A stretch of 64,000 nt of DNA from an uncultured Barnesiella sp. (GTDB lineage: Bacteria > Bacteroidota > Bacteroidia > Bacteroidales > Barnesiellaceae): NCBI GenBank assembly GCA_944320015.1, contig CALUFO010000003.1:98114-162113 (forward strand). Reading direction: 5' to 3'. Numbering within the stretch: the stretch's first letter is position 1; every line of letters begins with the position of its first letter. The position numbers were made by a program, and so were the translations under genes. The notes under the pieces are model-generated. The model saw only the letters and a list, made by a program, of their open reading frames with translations, was not told where the DNA came from and ran no database searches. Positions 46,637-54,324 of this stretch are shown here, piece by piece.

Positions 46637-47107
46637 TCAATATTCTATTTTATCGCTTTTGTTTTCCCATTTTTCAAAGGCCTTGATAGCTTCGTCGCGC
46701 ATCATGGGCATGATTTTCAAATGGCGTTTCTCCATCGGGAGAGCCAACTCGTCGTAAATAAACGAGTCGTCAAAACCGATAGCCTTGGCATCGGCCTTTG
46801 TATTACCATAATAAACCCGGTTGAGGCGCGCCCAATAAATGGCGCCCATGCACATGGGACAAGGCTCGCACGAGGTGTATATCTCGCAACCGCTCAAATC
46901 GAATGTCCCCAATACACGAGCCGCCTCGCGAATGGCGTTCACCTCGGCATGCGCTGTCGGATCGTTCGACGCTGTGACCCGATTGGCTCCCCGGGCTATA
47001 ATCTTTCCATCTTTCACTATTACGGCGCCAAACGGCCCCCCGTCGTGGTCGATATTATCGAGCGACAACTCGATGGCGTCGCGCATAAACGATTCTTTTC
47101 CACACAT
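46637..47107 (-). CDS. Nucleoside deaminase (guanine deaminase-like)
   Basis: 156-residue zinc-dependent deaminase of the cytidine-deaminase superfamily. The active site reads HAEVNA with H53 and catalytic E55, and the zinc ligands C83 and C86 are in CEPCPMC. The run of NRVYYGNTKADAKAIGFDD near 95 is closer to GuaD-like guanine deaminases than to TadA. Length fits. Purine salvage role inferred. A TATCTTTG box on the minus strand (47217-47224) gives a leader of about 105 bases. Confidence 0.9.
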   Translation of the reverse strand: MCGKESFMRDAIELSLDNIDHDGGPFGAVIVKDGKIIARGANRVTASNDPTAHAEVNAIREAARVLGTFDLSGCEIYTSCEPCPMCMGAIYWARLNRVYYGNTKADAKAIGFDDSFIYDELALPMEKRHLKIMPMMRDEAIKAFEKWENKSDKIEY

Positions 47108-47216
47108 ATTCTATATACAATTTATTTTACCGATCTTTCAATCCCGCGCCTCAAAAACAGCAGGAAAAAGAGAATAAACCTTTCTCACCTCCGCTCCACG
47201 CCGGGCTTGCTCCTTG

Positions 47217-47224
47217 CAAAGATA
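47217..47224 (-). promoter_or_regulatory. -7 box of the nucleoside deaminase gene
   Basis: TATCTTTG on the minus strand, in the gap between engB and the deaminase gene. No good -33 element. Confidence 0.4.
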
Positions 47225-47275
47225 TAAAAACAGATTTAACGAACGAACATCTCTTGTAAAAAGAGCGTCCCGATT

Positions 47276-47881
47276 TTAAGCATCTTTCAAACTTTTATTC
47301 ACCTCTTCGATATATGCGAGCAGTTCTTCCCGGCCTACCCCTTTCTCCGACGACGTGGTAAAAATAGGAGGCAGTTCCTCCCACGTCTCGTGCAAAACCT
47401 CCTTGTAGCGAGCGATATTGCCCTGCAACACCACGGGGCCTATCTTGTCGATTTTCGTAAAGACGATAGCAAACGGCACCTCGTTCTCGCCCAGCCACTC
47501 CATAAATTCGAGGTCTATCTTCTGGGGTGCATGCCGGCAATCGAGCAGCACAAAAAGGCATGTCATCTCGGGGCGATAAAGCACATACCCCTCGATCATC
47601 TTGCGCAGCGCCTCGCGGCTCTCTTTGCCCCGGCGGGCATAGCCATAACCGGGCAAATCGACCAAATACCAACTGTCGTCGATAAGGAAATGGTTGATAA
47701 GCATCGTTTTACCCGGCGTGGACGAGGTTATGGCCAACCCCTTCTGGCGGGTGAGCATATTGATGAGCGACGATTTCCCCACATTGGAGCGTCCGATAAA
47801 AGCATACTCAGGCAAACCGTGCGAAGGACAATCTTTCACATGGCTGTTGCTGATTACAAATCGGGCTTTCTTTATTTCCAT
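47276..47881 (-). CDS. engB: Ribosome biogenesis GTP-binding protein EngB/YsxC
   Basis: 201-residue GTPase needed for large-subunit assembly. G1 is GRSNVGKSS (30-38), G3 DLPGYG (75-80) and G4 TKIDK (142-146); the ARRGKES switch follows G3. Length is normal. It is divergent from recR across a 157-base gap with a promoter on each side. The start ATG at 47881 is close to the family start [12 protein letters not shown]. Confidence 0.96.
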   Translation of the reverse strand: MEIKKARFVISNSHVKDCPSHGLPEYAFIGRSNVGKSSLINMLTRQKGLAITSSTPGKTMLINHFLIDDSWYLVDLPGYGYARRGKESREALRKMIEGYVLYRPEMTCLFVLLDCRHAPQKIDLEFMEWLGENEVPFAIVFTKIDKIGPVVLQGNIARYKEVLHETWEELPPIFTTSSEKGVGREELLAYIEEVNKSLKDA

Positions 47882-47910
47882 AATCCTGTATTTTCAGATT
47901 CTACCACCGA

Positions 47911-47918
47911 CAAATATA
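47911..47918 (-). promoter_or_regulatory. -7 box of engB
   Basis: TATATTTG on the minus strand, 30 bases before the engB start. Confidence 0.5.
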
Positions 47919-47937
47919 CTTCTTTTCTCCCGTTTTA

Positions 47938-47969
47938 TTGGCATATTCCGTCCTTATTTCCTATTTTTG
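47938..47969 (+). promoter_or_regulatory. recR promoter
   Basis: TTG at 47938-47940, a 21-base spacer, and TATTTTTG at 47962-47969. It gives a leader of about 65 bases to the ATG at 48039. Confidence 0.55.
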
Positions 47970-48038
47970 CCCGGCAACCGGGGAGGATACCGACAACACT
48001 TCCGCCCGACGGGTCGCCACGAAAGGGAAAACTATTTT

Positions 48039-48662
48039 ATGGATCAACAATACTCTTCGAGCCTTCTCGAAAATGCCGTAAACGAATTTGCCAAGCTGCC
48101 CGGCATTGGCCGCAAAACAGCCCTCCGGCTGGTGCTTTACCTGCTGCGGCAGGAAGAGGGCGAGGCCGAGAAATTCGGGAACACCATCATCAGACTATGC
48201 AAGGAGATCAAGCACTGCCATGTGTGCCACAACATCTCCGACACCGATACCTGCGCCATTTGCAGCGACCCGTCGCGCGACACCAGCACACTGTGTGTCG
48301 TCGAGAATGTGAAAGAAGTGATGGTCGTCGAGAACACCCGCCAATTCCACGGTCTCTACCATGTGTTGGGCGGAGTCATCTCGCCCATGGACGGCATCGG
48401 GCCCGCCGACCTCGAAATCGAGAGCTTGGTCGACCGGGTGGCAGCCGGTGGTGTCAAAGAGGTAATTCTCGCTCTTAGCGCCACAATGGAAGGCGACACG
48501 ACCAACTTCTACATCTTCCGCAAATTGGCTCCGTTCGATGTGAAAATCACCCTCATCGCCCGAGGTGTATCGGTAGGCGGCGAGTTGGAATACACCGACG
48601 AAATCACACTCGGGCGCTCGATTCTCAACCGCACCCTGTTCAGCGAAAGTTTCAAAGGATAA
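48039..48662 (+). CDS. recR: Recombination protein RecR
   Basis: 207-residue RecFOR-pathway DNA repair protein. The helix-hairpin-helix is LPGIGRKTA (20-28), the zinc finger uses C60, C63, C72 and C75 ([16 protein letters not shown]), and the Toprim domain follows from about 83 (LCVVENVKE), ending at the Walker-like [17 protein letters not shown]. The start at 48039 ([14 protein letters not shown]) is the family start; the longer frame from 47694 runs through the promoter. Confidence 0.96.
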   Translation: MDQQYSSSLLENAVNEFAKLPGIGRKTALRLVLYLLRQEEGEAEKFGNTIIRLCKEIKHCHVCHNISDTDTCAICSDPSRDTSTLCVVENVKEVMVVENTRQFHGLYHVLGGVISPMDGIGPADLEIESLVDRVAAGGVKEVILALSATMEGDTTNFYIFRKLAPFDVKITLIARGVSVGGELEYTDEITLGRSILNRTLFSESFKG

Positions 48663-48719
48663 GATATACTATTTCAATCGCACAGGCGTTATACATTATA
48701 TAATAGGAAAACCTCTCTC

Positions 48720-49892
48720 GTGGTAAAAGTCAGCATTGTCATCGTCAACTACCGGGTAAAGCATTTTTTGGAGCAATCGCTTCGATCGGTAAGAGCCGCC
48801 TTGAAAGCCTTTCCGATGGAAGCCGAGGTTTTTGTCGTCGACAACCACTCGCAAGACGACTCCCTCGACTACCTCACACCCCGGTTCCCCGAAGTCCGCT
48901 TCATCGCCAATACCGAGAACGTGGGCTTTGCACGAGCCAACAACCAAGCGATCGAATTGGCCACGGGGCAATATATTTTGCTACTCAATCCCGATACCGT
49001 CATAGCCGAGAGCACGCTATTCGAAGTATGCCAATTCATGGACGCACACCCCGATGCGGGCGGCGCAGGCGTGAAAATGATCGACGGGAACGGCCGGTTC
49101 CTGCCCGAGTCGAAGCGGGGATTTCCCACACCGTGGGTTTCGTTCTGCAAAATATTCGGGCTGGCGGCACTATTTCCCCATTCGCGTCTCTTCGGCCGAT
49201 ACCACTTGAAATACCTCTCGCCCGACCAATGCCACTCGATAGACATACTCTCGGGAGCTTTCATGTTCATGCGGCGCGAAACCCTCGACAAGAGCGGGCT
49301 GCTCGACGAGAGTTTCTTTATGTATGGCGAAGACATCGACCTCTCCTACCGGCTCGTTCTGGCAGGATATGCCAATTACTACCTGCCTACGCCCATTATC
49401 CACTACAAGGGCGAAAGCACCCAAAAAGGGAGTTTGCGCTATGTGCGCATCTTCTACGAGGCAATGCTCATCTTCTTTAAAAAGCACTACCCGCATTACA
49501 GCAAGGGATATGCGCTCGCCATCAAATGCTCCATTTTTTTCAGGGCGTCGCTGGCCGCGGCCTATCGGGTTATCACAGCCCCATTCTCCCGCCAGCCGAA
49601 ACCCGAGCAAAAAGAGCCGGGTGAATGGTATATCATCTCGAATAACCCCGACGACATAGCCACACTTATGCCCGGCAAAAAACGCTATACCGCCCTGCCA
49701 TCGGCCGACGGGATACCCGTCTCGAATAAAAAATCGGGAAAACGCTACGTCGTGTTCGATACCGGATTGCTATCCTTCCGGGAAATCATAGAAACGATAC
49801 AACGGCTTTGTGCCGACGGCACAAAGTTCCTCATCTACAACCCCGAATCCCGGGTAATTGTCTCACCCAAAGAAATCTATACCCAACCATGA
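48720..49892 (+). CDS. GT2 glycosyltransferase (WbbL/rhamnosyltransferase-like)
   Basis: 390-residue glycosyltransferase of family 2. The N-terminal GT-A domain shows VSIVIVNY (4-11), VVDNHS (39-44), NTENVGFARANNQ (64-76) and the metal-binding-type LLLNPDT (87-93); YGEDIDLSYRLVLAGY near 200 is the ED motif. The GTG start at 48720 is the only one upstream of the conserved VSIVIVNY. After about residue 290 comes a C-terminal region of unknown nature. It is 57 bases after recR and overlaps the acetyltransferase gene by 4 bases, so the two are likely an operon. Acceptor unknown, probably cell-surface polysaccharide. Confidence 0.9.
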   Translation: MVKVSIVIVNYRVKHFLEQSLRSVRAALKAFPMEAEVFVVDNHSQDDSLDYLTPRFPEVRFIANTENVGFARANNQAIELATGQYILLLNPDTVIAESTLFEVCQFMDAHPDAGGAGVKMIDGNGRFLPESKRGFPTPWVSFCKIFGLAALFPHSRLFGRYHLKYLSPDQCHSIDILSGAFMFMRRETLDKSGLLDESFFMYGEDIDLSYRLVLAGYANYYLPTPIIHYKGESTQKGSLRYVRIFYEAMLIFFKKHYPHYSKGYALAIKCSIFFRASLAAAYRVITAPFSRQPKPEQKEPGEWYIISNNPDDIATLMPGKKRYTALPSADGIPVSNKKSGKRYVVFDTGLLSFREIIETIQRLCADGTKFLIYNPESRVIVSPKEIYTQP

Positions 49893-50419
49893 ATTACCTC
49901 ATCGGCCAGCAAACCGAGCTGCGGGCAGTCGAACCCGAAGACCTCGAAACTCTCTACCGCTGGGAAAACGACTCCTCGCTGTGGATATACGGCAATACCG
50001 TCGCCCCATTCTCCCGCTTCCTGCTCAAACAATATATCGAGAACTATACCGCCGACATTGCCCGGGACAACCAGCTGAGACTCATCGTCACCCCCAAAGG
50101 CGACCCCAAAGCCATAGGTGCGGTCGACTGCTTCGACTACGACCCCACCCACCGCAAAGCCGCGATCGGCATTCTCATCGACCCCCAATACACCCGCCGG
50201 GGCTTCGGCCGCGACGCCCTCGATACCTTCGTAAAATATGCCTTGGACTTTCTGCACCTGCACCAGTTGTATGCCCACGTTCCCACCGGCAACACGGCCA
50301 GCCTCGCCCTTTTCAGAGCCTGCGGGTTTGTCGAGAGCGGACTGTTGCGCGACTGGGTAAGGCTGCCGCACGGATACACCGATGCCTACCTCATGCAGAA
50401 AATAGCTGCAAATCCATAA
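49889..50419 (+). CDS. GNAT family N-acetyltransferase
   Basis: 176-residue acyl-CoA acetyltransferase of the RimJ/RimL style. It begins LRAVEPEDLETLYRWENDSSLW, and the acetyl-CoA loop RRGFGRDALD lies near 110; the ending VESGLLRDWVRLPHGYTDAYLM is typical. The ATG at 49889 overlaps the stop of the GT2 gene (ATGA), so translation is coupled. Similar to amino-sugar or ribosomal-protein acetyltransferases; target unknown. Confidence 0.92.
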   Translation: MNYLIGQQTELRAVEPEDLETLYRWENDSSLWIYGNTVAPFSRFLLKQYIENYTADIARDNQLRLIVTPKGDPKAIGAVDCFDYDPTHRKAAIGILIDPQYTRRGFGRDALDTFVKYALDFLHLHQLYAHVPTGNTASLALFRACGFVESGLLRDWVRLPHGYTDAYLMQKIAANP

Positions 50420-50427
50420 AGAGAATA

Positions 50428-51012
50428 CTAATTAAGCGAAGGCTCTTGCGGGGTGTTCAGCCACAACAAATACCCCTCTCCCATGCCCCGCACCGTCTCT
50501 CGCCAAAAGGATTCGTCCATTGCGGCCAAGCAGCGGCCGGGCGACTGCATAGCCGTCACCGCCCACGCCTCTTGCTTCAACTCCCCTTCGAGTTGACCCG
50601 GAGACCAGCCGCTATATCCCACCAAGAATTTCACATGGCGCCTCACACCCTCGTCGCTTTTCAAAAAATCGAGCAACATGTCGAAATCGCCGTTGGCAAA
50701 AAGCCCTGTCGCAACCTCCACCGCCCCCGGCAACGAGGCTATATCGTGCAGAAAAAACAAATGATCCGTCCCCACCGGACCGCCACAATAGACCGTAATC
50801 GACGGAATACCGTCCATACCTTCGAGCAATTCATTCAAGCGATAACGGGTAGGACTGTTCAGCACAAAACCCACCGCCCCCTTCTCGGAATACTCGGCCA
50901 AGCAGATAACCGCCCGCCTGAAACACCCCTCGTCGAGAAACGGCTCGGCCACGAGCAAAGCCCCCCGGTACGGCTGTATCAACTGCCTGCGTATATGTAA
51001 CTCATTGCGCAT
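50428..51012 (-). CDS. YqgE/AlgH family protein
   Basis: 194-residue cytoplasmic protein of the UPF0301/AlgH family, biochemical role unsettled. Typical marks are GALLVAEPFLDEGCFRRAVI (near 18-38), GFVLNSPTRYRLNELL, YCGGPVGTDHLFFLHD (near 85-100) and KFLVGYSGWSPGQLEGEL (near 135-150). The ATG at 51012 is chosen over the long frame from 51144, because the family starts at the residues just after it and the upstream part lies inside the tandem promoter repeat. That repeat provides a TTTG-N20-TATCTTTG promoter about 60 bases upstream. It is convergent with the GNAT gene (8 bases between stops). Confidence 0.93.
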   Translation of the reverse strand: MRNELHIRRQLIQPYRGALLVAEPFLDEGCFRRAVICLAEYSEKGAVGFVLNSPTRYRLNELLEGMDGIPSITVYCGGPVGTDHLFFLHDIASLPGAVEVATGLFANGDFDMLLDFLKSDEGVRRHVKFLVGYSGWSPGQLEGELKQEAWAVTAMQSPGRCLAAMDESFWRETVRGMGEGYLLWLNTPQEPSLN

Positions 51013-51044
51013 ACTCACTGTTATTTCAACGGCTCTCAAAATCG

Positions 51045-51250
51045 ACTCTGCCGAGCCGCATCTTATCTTATCCAAAGATAACGAAAGGCGAGCGCAGAGG
51101 CAAAAGAAAACGAAGTTTTCAGTTTGGCCTATGCCGAGCCGCATCTTATCTTATTCAAAGATAACGAAAGGCGAGCGCAGAAACAAACGGAAACAAAGTT
51201 TTCAGTTTGTACTCTGCCAAGCCGCATCTTATCTTATCCAAAGATAACAA
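51045..51250 (-). repeat. Tandem promoter-bearing repeat, 83-bp unit (array 2, about 2.5 units)
   Basis: Two complete 83-bp units and a truncated third, reading on the minus strand TATCTTTGGATAAGATAAGATGCGG..., then GGCATAGG, a small palindrome (GAAAAC/GTTTTC), TTTG, and 20 bases to the next box. The TATCTTTG boxes (minus strand) are at 51073-51080, 51156-51163 and 51239-51246, an exact 83-base period. It is the same family as 3443-3620. The array lies between yqgE and the CDF exporter gene and points at yqgE. Confidence 0.88.
51073..51104 (-). promoter_or_regulatory. yqgE promoter inside the tandem repeat
   Basis: TTTG, 20 bases, TATCTTTG on the minus strand (boxes at 51101-51104 and 51073-51080). 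The spacing is the same as in the repeat array at 3443-3620. A second identical arrangement lies at 51156-51187. Confidence 0.65.
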
Positions 51251-51402
51251 AAACTTTGCAGAACAAGAAAAATCGCCCCCCTTTTTTCTCCGGCCACACT
51301 CCCGCCAATATAGAACCGATATAAATTAAAGAATTAGAGCCCCGGGATAGATATAATCAGCAAGAAAACCTCCTATATTTGCACCCGTTATAACCACCGA
51401 AA
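51251..51402. other. Upstream region of the CDF exporter gene
   Basis: AT-rich sequence with a TATATTTG box (51374-51381), 22 bases before the ATG, probably the -7 element of that gene. Nothing else is supported. Confidence 0.45.
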
Positions 51403-52323
51403 ATGAACGAACAAATCACCTTGACCGATACCGTTCGGGAGAAAAAAGCCGCCCGCGTCACTTGGGTGGGATTCTTTATCAACCTCGTCCTCTCGGCCGC
51501 CAAAATCGCAGCCGGCGTCGTAGGGCGAAGCAGCGCCATGATCGCCGACGGGATACATTCCCTCTCCGATTTCGTCACCGATTTCATCGTGATTATCTTT
51601 ATCAAAATCTCCTCGAAAAACGAAGATAGCGACCACCCCTACGGCCACGGGAAATACGAGACATTCGCCACCATGCTCATCAGTTTCGCCCTCTTTATCG
51701 TCGCCATCGGCATTTTCTATTCGGGCAGCGTGAAGATATACGAAGTCCTCAACGGGCGCGTCATCGAGCGCCCCACCTATCTGGCACTCGTCATGGCGGC
51801 CGTCTCGATAGTCGTGAAAGAAGGGCTCTACTGGTACACCATTATCGTAGGCCGCAAAATCAACAGCCCCGCCGTCATCGCCAACGGCTGGCACCACCGT
51901 TCCGACGCCTTCTCGTCGATAGGCACGCTCATAGGCATTTCGGGAGCCATGTTCTTGGGCGAGCGCTGGCGCATACTCGACCCCATTACCTCGGTTATCG
52001 TGGGACTGTTCATCGTCGGTGTAGCTTACAAACTCGCCCGACCCAGCATACAGGAATTGCTCGAAGGCTCGCTCCCCAAAGAAGTGGAACAAAATATCGC
52101 CGAGAAAATACAGCAAACACCCGGCGTCATCGCCTTCCACCACCTGCGCACCCGCAAAAACGGCAACATATTCATCATCGACATGCACATCAAGGTCGAC
52201 CCTGCCTCCTCGATCGTCGAGGCGCACGACATCGCCACACATGTCGAAAACCGGATCAAAGCCACCTTCGGCCGGCGCACCCGGGTCAATATCCACATCG
52301 AGCCCTATTTGCAAAAAAATTAA
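51403..52323 (+). CDS. CDF family cation efflux transporter
   Basis: 306-residue cation diffusion facilitator with six transmembrane helices. The metal sites DGIHSLSDFVTDF (TM2, about 43-55) and WHHRSDAFSS (TM5) carry the expected His/Asp residues, and the cytosolic HGKYE loop is present. The C-terminal domain (about 210-306: VIAFHHLRTRKNGNIFIIDMHIKVDP) is the usual ferredoxin-like metal sensor. Likely exports Zn2+, Fe2+, Mn2+ or similar; which one is not decided. It stands alone. Confidence 0.94.
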   Translation: MNEQITLTDTVREKKAARVTWVGFFINLVLSAAKIAAGVVGRSSAMIADGIHSLSDFVTDFIVIIFIKISSKNEDSDHPYGHGKYETFATMLISFALFIVAIGIFYSGSVKIYEVLNGRVIERPTYLALVMAAVSIVVKEGLYWYTIIVGRKINSPAVIANGWHHRSDAFSSIGTLIGISGAMFLGERWRILDPITSVIVGLFIVGVAYKLARPSIQELLEGSLPKEVEQNIAEKIQQTPGVIAFHHLRTRKNGNIFIIDMHIKVDPASSIVEAHDIATHVENRIKATFGRRTRVNIHIEPYLQKN

Positions 52324-52474
52324 GCGATACCGATAGTATTTCCCCGTTTTTGCTTATTTTTGTACATAACCAACCGTAAAAACGAACAAGAACGGTGGTA
52401 CGCCTTTCCCATATTTAAACCAATCGAAAAAAACCGACTCAAAATTCTACTAATCTTTTAAAAAAACCATAGCC

Positions 52475-53059
52475 ATGAAGAATCTGATTTTATCCCTATG
52501 TTGCACAATTATTTCATTAGGAACTTTTGCACAGACAGAATCCGAACATCTCACATTCAAAGGTATTCCCATTGATGGAAATTTAAATTCTTTCGTCCAA
52601 AAATTGAAAGCGCAAAATCTCACTTACATTAGTGAAGAAGATGGAGCAGCCATACTTATGGGAGAATTTGCTGCTTATAAAGATTGTACAATCGGTGTTA
52701 TATCTTTAAAAGAAAAAGATTTAGTCTATAAGACCACCGTTATATTTCCTTCTTATGAAACATGGTCTTCTTTATCGGACAATTACTTTACAATAAAAGA
52801 CATGCTATCACAAAAATATGGAGAGCCCGCTGTTTGTGTAGAAGAGTTCCAATCTCGTGTCGAGCCCTATGACGATCAAATGAGAATGCATTTTGTTCAA
52901 TCTGACCTGTGCAAGTATCAAACCTCATTTGAAACCTCCAAAGGGAGCATTCAACTATCTATTTTCCACCAAGATTATTCCAATAATTTTGTCTTATTGG
53001 AATACTTCGACAAAATAAACGGAAAAGTCGCATCCAATAGAGCTCTGGACGATTTATAA
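52475..53059 (+). CDS. Hypothetical exported protein, AT-rich
   Basis: 194-residue protein with a signal peptide (cleavage after about GTFAQ, residue 20). The mature part begins HLTFKGIPIDGNLNSFVQKL, a form seen in several uncharacterised Bacteroidales exported proteins. It has three Cys in the mature chain and no assigned motif. Its codon use (AAA, TTT, TTA-rich) and low GC contrast with the neighbours on both sides, suggesting a separate origin. A TATTTTTG box at 52355-52362 may be its -7 element. Function unknown. Confidence 0.8.
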   Translation: MKNLILSLCCTIISLGTFAQTESEHLTFKGIPIDGNLNSFVQKLKAQNLTYISEEDGAAILMGEFAAYKDCTIGVISLKEKDLVYKTTVIFPSYETWSSLSDNYFTIKDMLSQKYGEPAVCVEEFQSRVEPYDDQMRMHFVQSDLCKYQTSFETSKGSIQLSIFHQDYSNNFVLLEYFDKINGKVASNRALDDL

Positions 53060-53124
53060 TTTACCGCATAAATCGCCAACAACAAGAAGAAGGTAGCGCC
53101 TCAAAATGATAAATTTTGGCGCAG

Positions 53125-53250
53125 TCCCTTAGGTGTGTTAGAATTGATAAAATGCAAGGCATTGAGGGTGAGGGCGACAGGAGTTTACTCCCGTAAATGA
53201 CTTAGCCCGAATCCCCGATAATAACGCAGCAGTTTGCAATGATGACACAC
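53125..53250 (+). repeat. Dispersed 125-bp repeat, copy 2
   Basis: Same sequence family as 31645-31769, with a perfect GGAGT-TT-ACTCC hairpin where copy 1 has changed bases. It starts 65 bases after the stop of the AT-rich exported protein. Confidence 0.85.
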
Positions 53251-53292
53251 CGCCCAAAGCCATTAAAAAGAATATCATTTAACCATCACCCA

Positions 53293-53327
53293 CCTCCCCT
53301 ATACTCCCCATATGAATATAGGGGAGG
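53293..53327. repeat. Palindrome CCTCCCCTATA/TATAGGGGAGG
   Basis: Perfect 11-bp stem with a 13-base loop. The same TATAGGGGAGG motif recurs twice downstream, in the two 60-bp direct repeats. Confidence 0.75.
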
Positions 53328-53344
53328 AAACGCATTTTAAACTC

Positions 53345-53676
53345 CTCTCCTGTGTTTTGCGAAGCAAAATATAGGGGAGGTGGCACGCAGTGACGGAGGG
53401 GTTGAGGAAACGGCAAGCGTTTCCGGTAGGGAAAACCGCCTTTATCGGGCCGGCAGGACGCCTGCCGACGGAGGATATAGGGCGAGGACTGTCTGAGCGA
53501 AGCGAGTTCCGCAGCCCCCGACGACGGCAGCAGCGACCGAGCGAACAAGCCCGATAACAGCGGCAGCGCTTCTTGGTTCGTTCTTCTCGCTGCTGAGAAG
53601 AATGAACAAATAGAAATCCTCTGTGTTTTCTGCAAGAAAATATAGGGGAGGTGGCACACAGTGACGGAGAGGTTTA
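53345..53676 (+). repeat. Pair of 60-bp imperfect direct repeats with GC-rich spacer
   Basis: Copies at about 53345-53405 and 53618-53676 share CTGTGTTTT, AAAATATAGGGGAGGTGGCAC and AGTGACGGAG. The 210-base spacer is GC-rich with small palindromes. An open frame on the minus strand crosses this region (53279-53728) but is low-complexity and repeats itself, so I do not call a gene. The 707-base gap 53060-53766 holds only these repeats. Confidence 0.7.
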
Positions 53677-53766
53677 AATAAATGGGGCTAATTTTTATCA
53701 CCACGCCATAAATAGGAGTTCCCCTCACCCGAAATTTGCGACATAACCTCTTAAACGCAATTTTCG

Positions 53767-54249
53767 ATGATGAACGAACGCAATGTAATCAACGGCACCC
53801 TTGCCTCGTATCTGGCTTGGGCGGCCGACTTTGTCTCCCCTATCCGCTGGTTCCTACTAGCTGCTCTGGCCTTGGTGCTGGCCGACTTGAAATTCGGCAT
53901 CGACGCCGCCCGCCACCGGGGCGAAACCATTCGCAAAAGCCGGGCCATACGCCGCAGTGTCAACAAGATGATCGACTACATCTGTTGGATATTGGTCGCC
54001 ACCAGCTTCGGCGAGGCTTTCGGCGCCCCATTCGGCATTCCCATTCTGCCGGCTATCGTATTGCTGGTAGTCTATGGCTGCGAAATCAACTCCTGTTTCA
54101 ACAACTATTTCGAAGCCCACGGCAGCCGCCTGCGCGTCGACATATTCAAGTGGTTCAAGAGCAAAAGCGACATTATCGCCCCCGACAGTAAAACGGGCGA
54201 CGGCGACACACCTCCACCCTCCGACGGGAAAGAGCCACCCGGTCGATAA
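53767..54249 (+). CDS. Phage holin family protein, orphan
   Basis: 160-residue small membrane protein resembling the holin family found in Bacteroides prophages and genomes. Two hydrophobic segments (about 20-42 and 70-105) are separated by a basic loop RHRGETIRKSRAIRRSVNKM. A conserved CEINSCFNNYFEAHG follows the second segment, and the C-terminus is hydrophilic and Pro/Asp-rich. There is no lysin or other phage gene next to it, so it is an orphan, perhaps a remnant or a domesticated gene. ATG at 53767 or 53770. Confidence 0.7.
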   Translation: MMNERNVINGTLASYLAWAADFVSPIRWFLLAALALVLADLKFGIDAARHRGETIRKSRAIRRSVNKMIDYICWILVATSFGEAFGAPFGIPILPAIVLLVVYGCEINSCFNNYFEAHGSRLRVDIFKWFKSKSDIIAPDSKTGDGDTPPPSDGKEPPGR

Positions 54250-54292
54250 CAATAATTTACGCCAAACATAGCCGTTTTCGCCCAAAGTTTTG

Positions 54293-54300
54293 TAAATTTG
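54293..54300 (+). promoter_or_regulatory. -7 box of lysS
   Basis: TAAATTTG, 24 bases before the lysS ATG at 54325. This shows that the longer frame starting at 54298 is not used. Confidence 0.5.
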
Positions 54301-54324
54301 CGAAAATTTACAAACTTATCGTCT

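Noticed and set aside
47694..48038. N-terminal extension of RecR
   Set aside because: Overlaps engB on the other strand and the recR promoter.
51005..51324. Open frames through the 83-bp repeats, also considered as a CRISPR array
   Set aside because: Units are 83 bp with no short repeat/unique spacer pattern and no cas genes; 83 is not a multiple of three, so the frames are by-products.
53279..53728. 149-residue reverse open frame
   Set aside because: Encodes the direct repeats twice (PPLYF/PYIF-type text) and is a by-product of repeat sequence.
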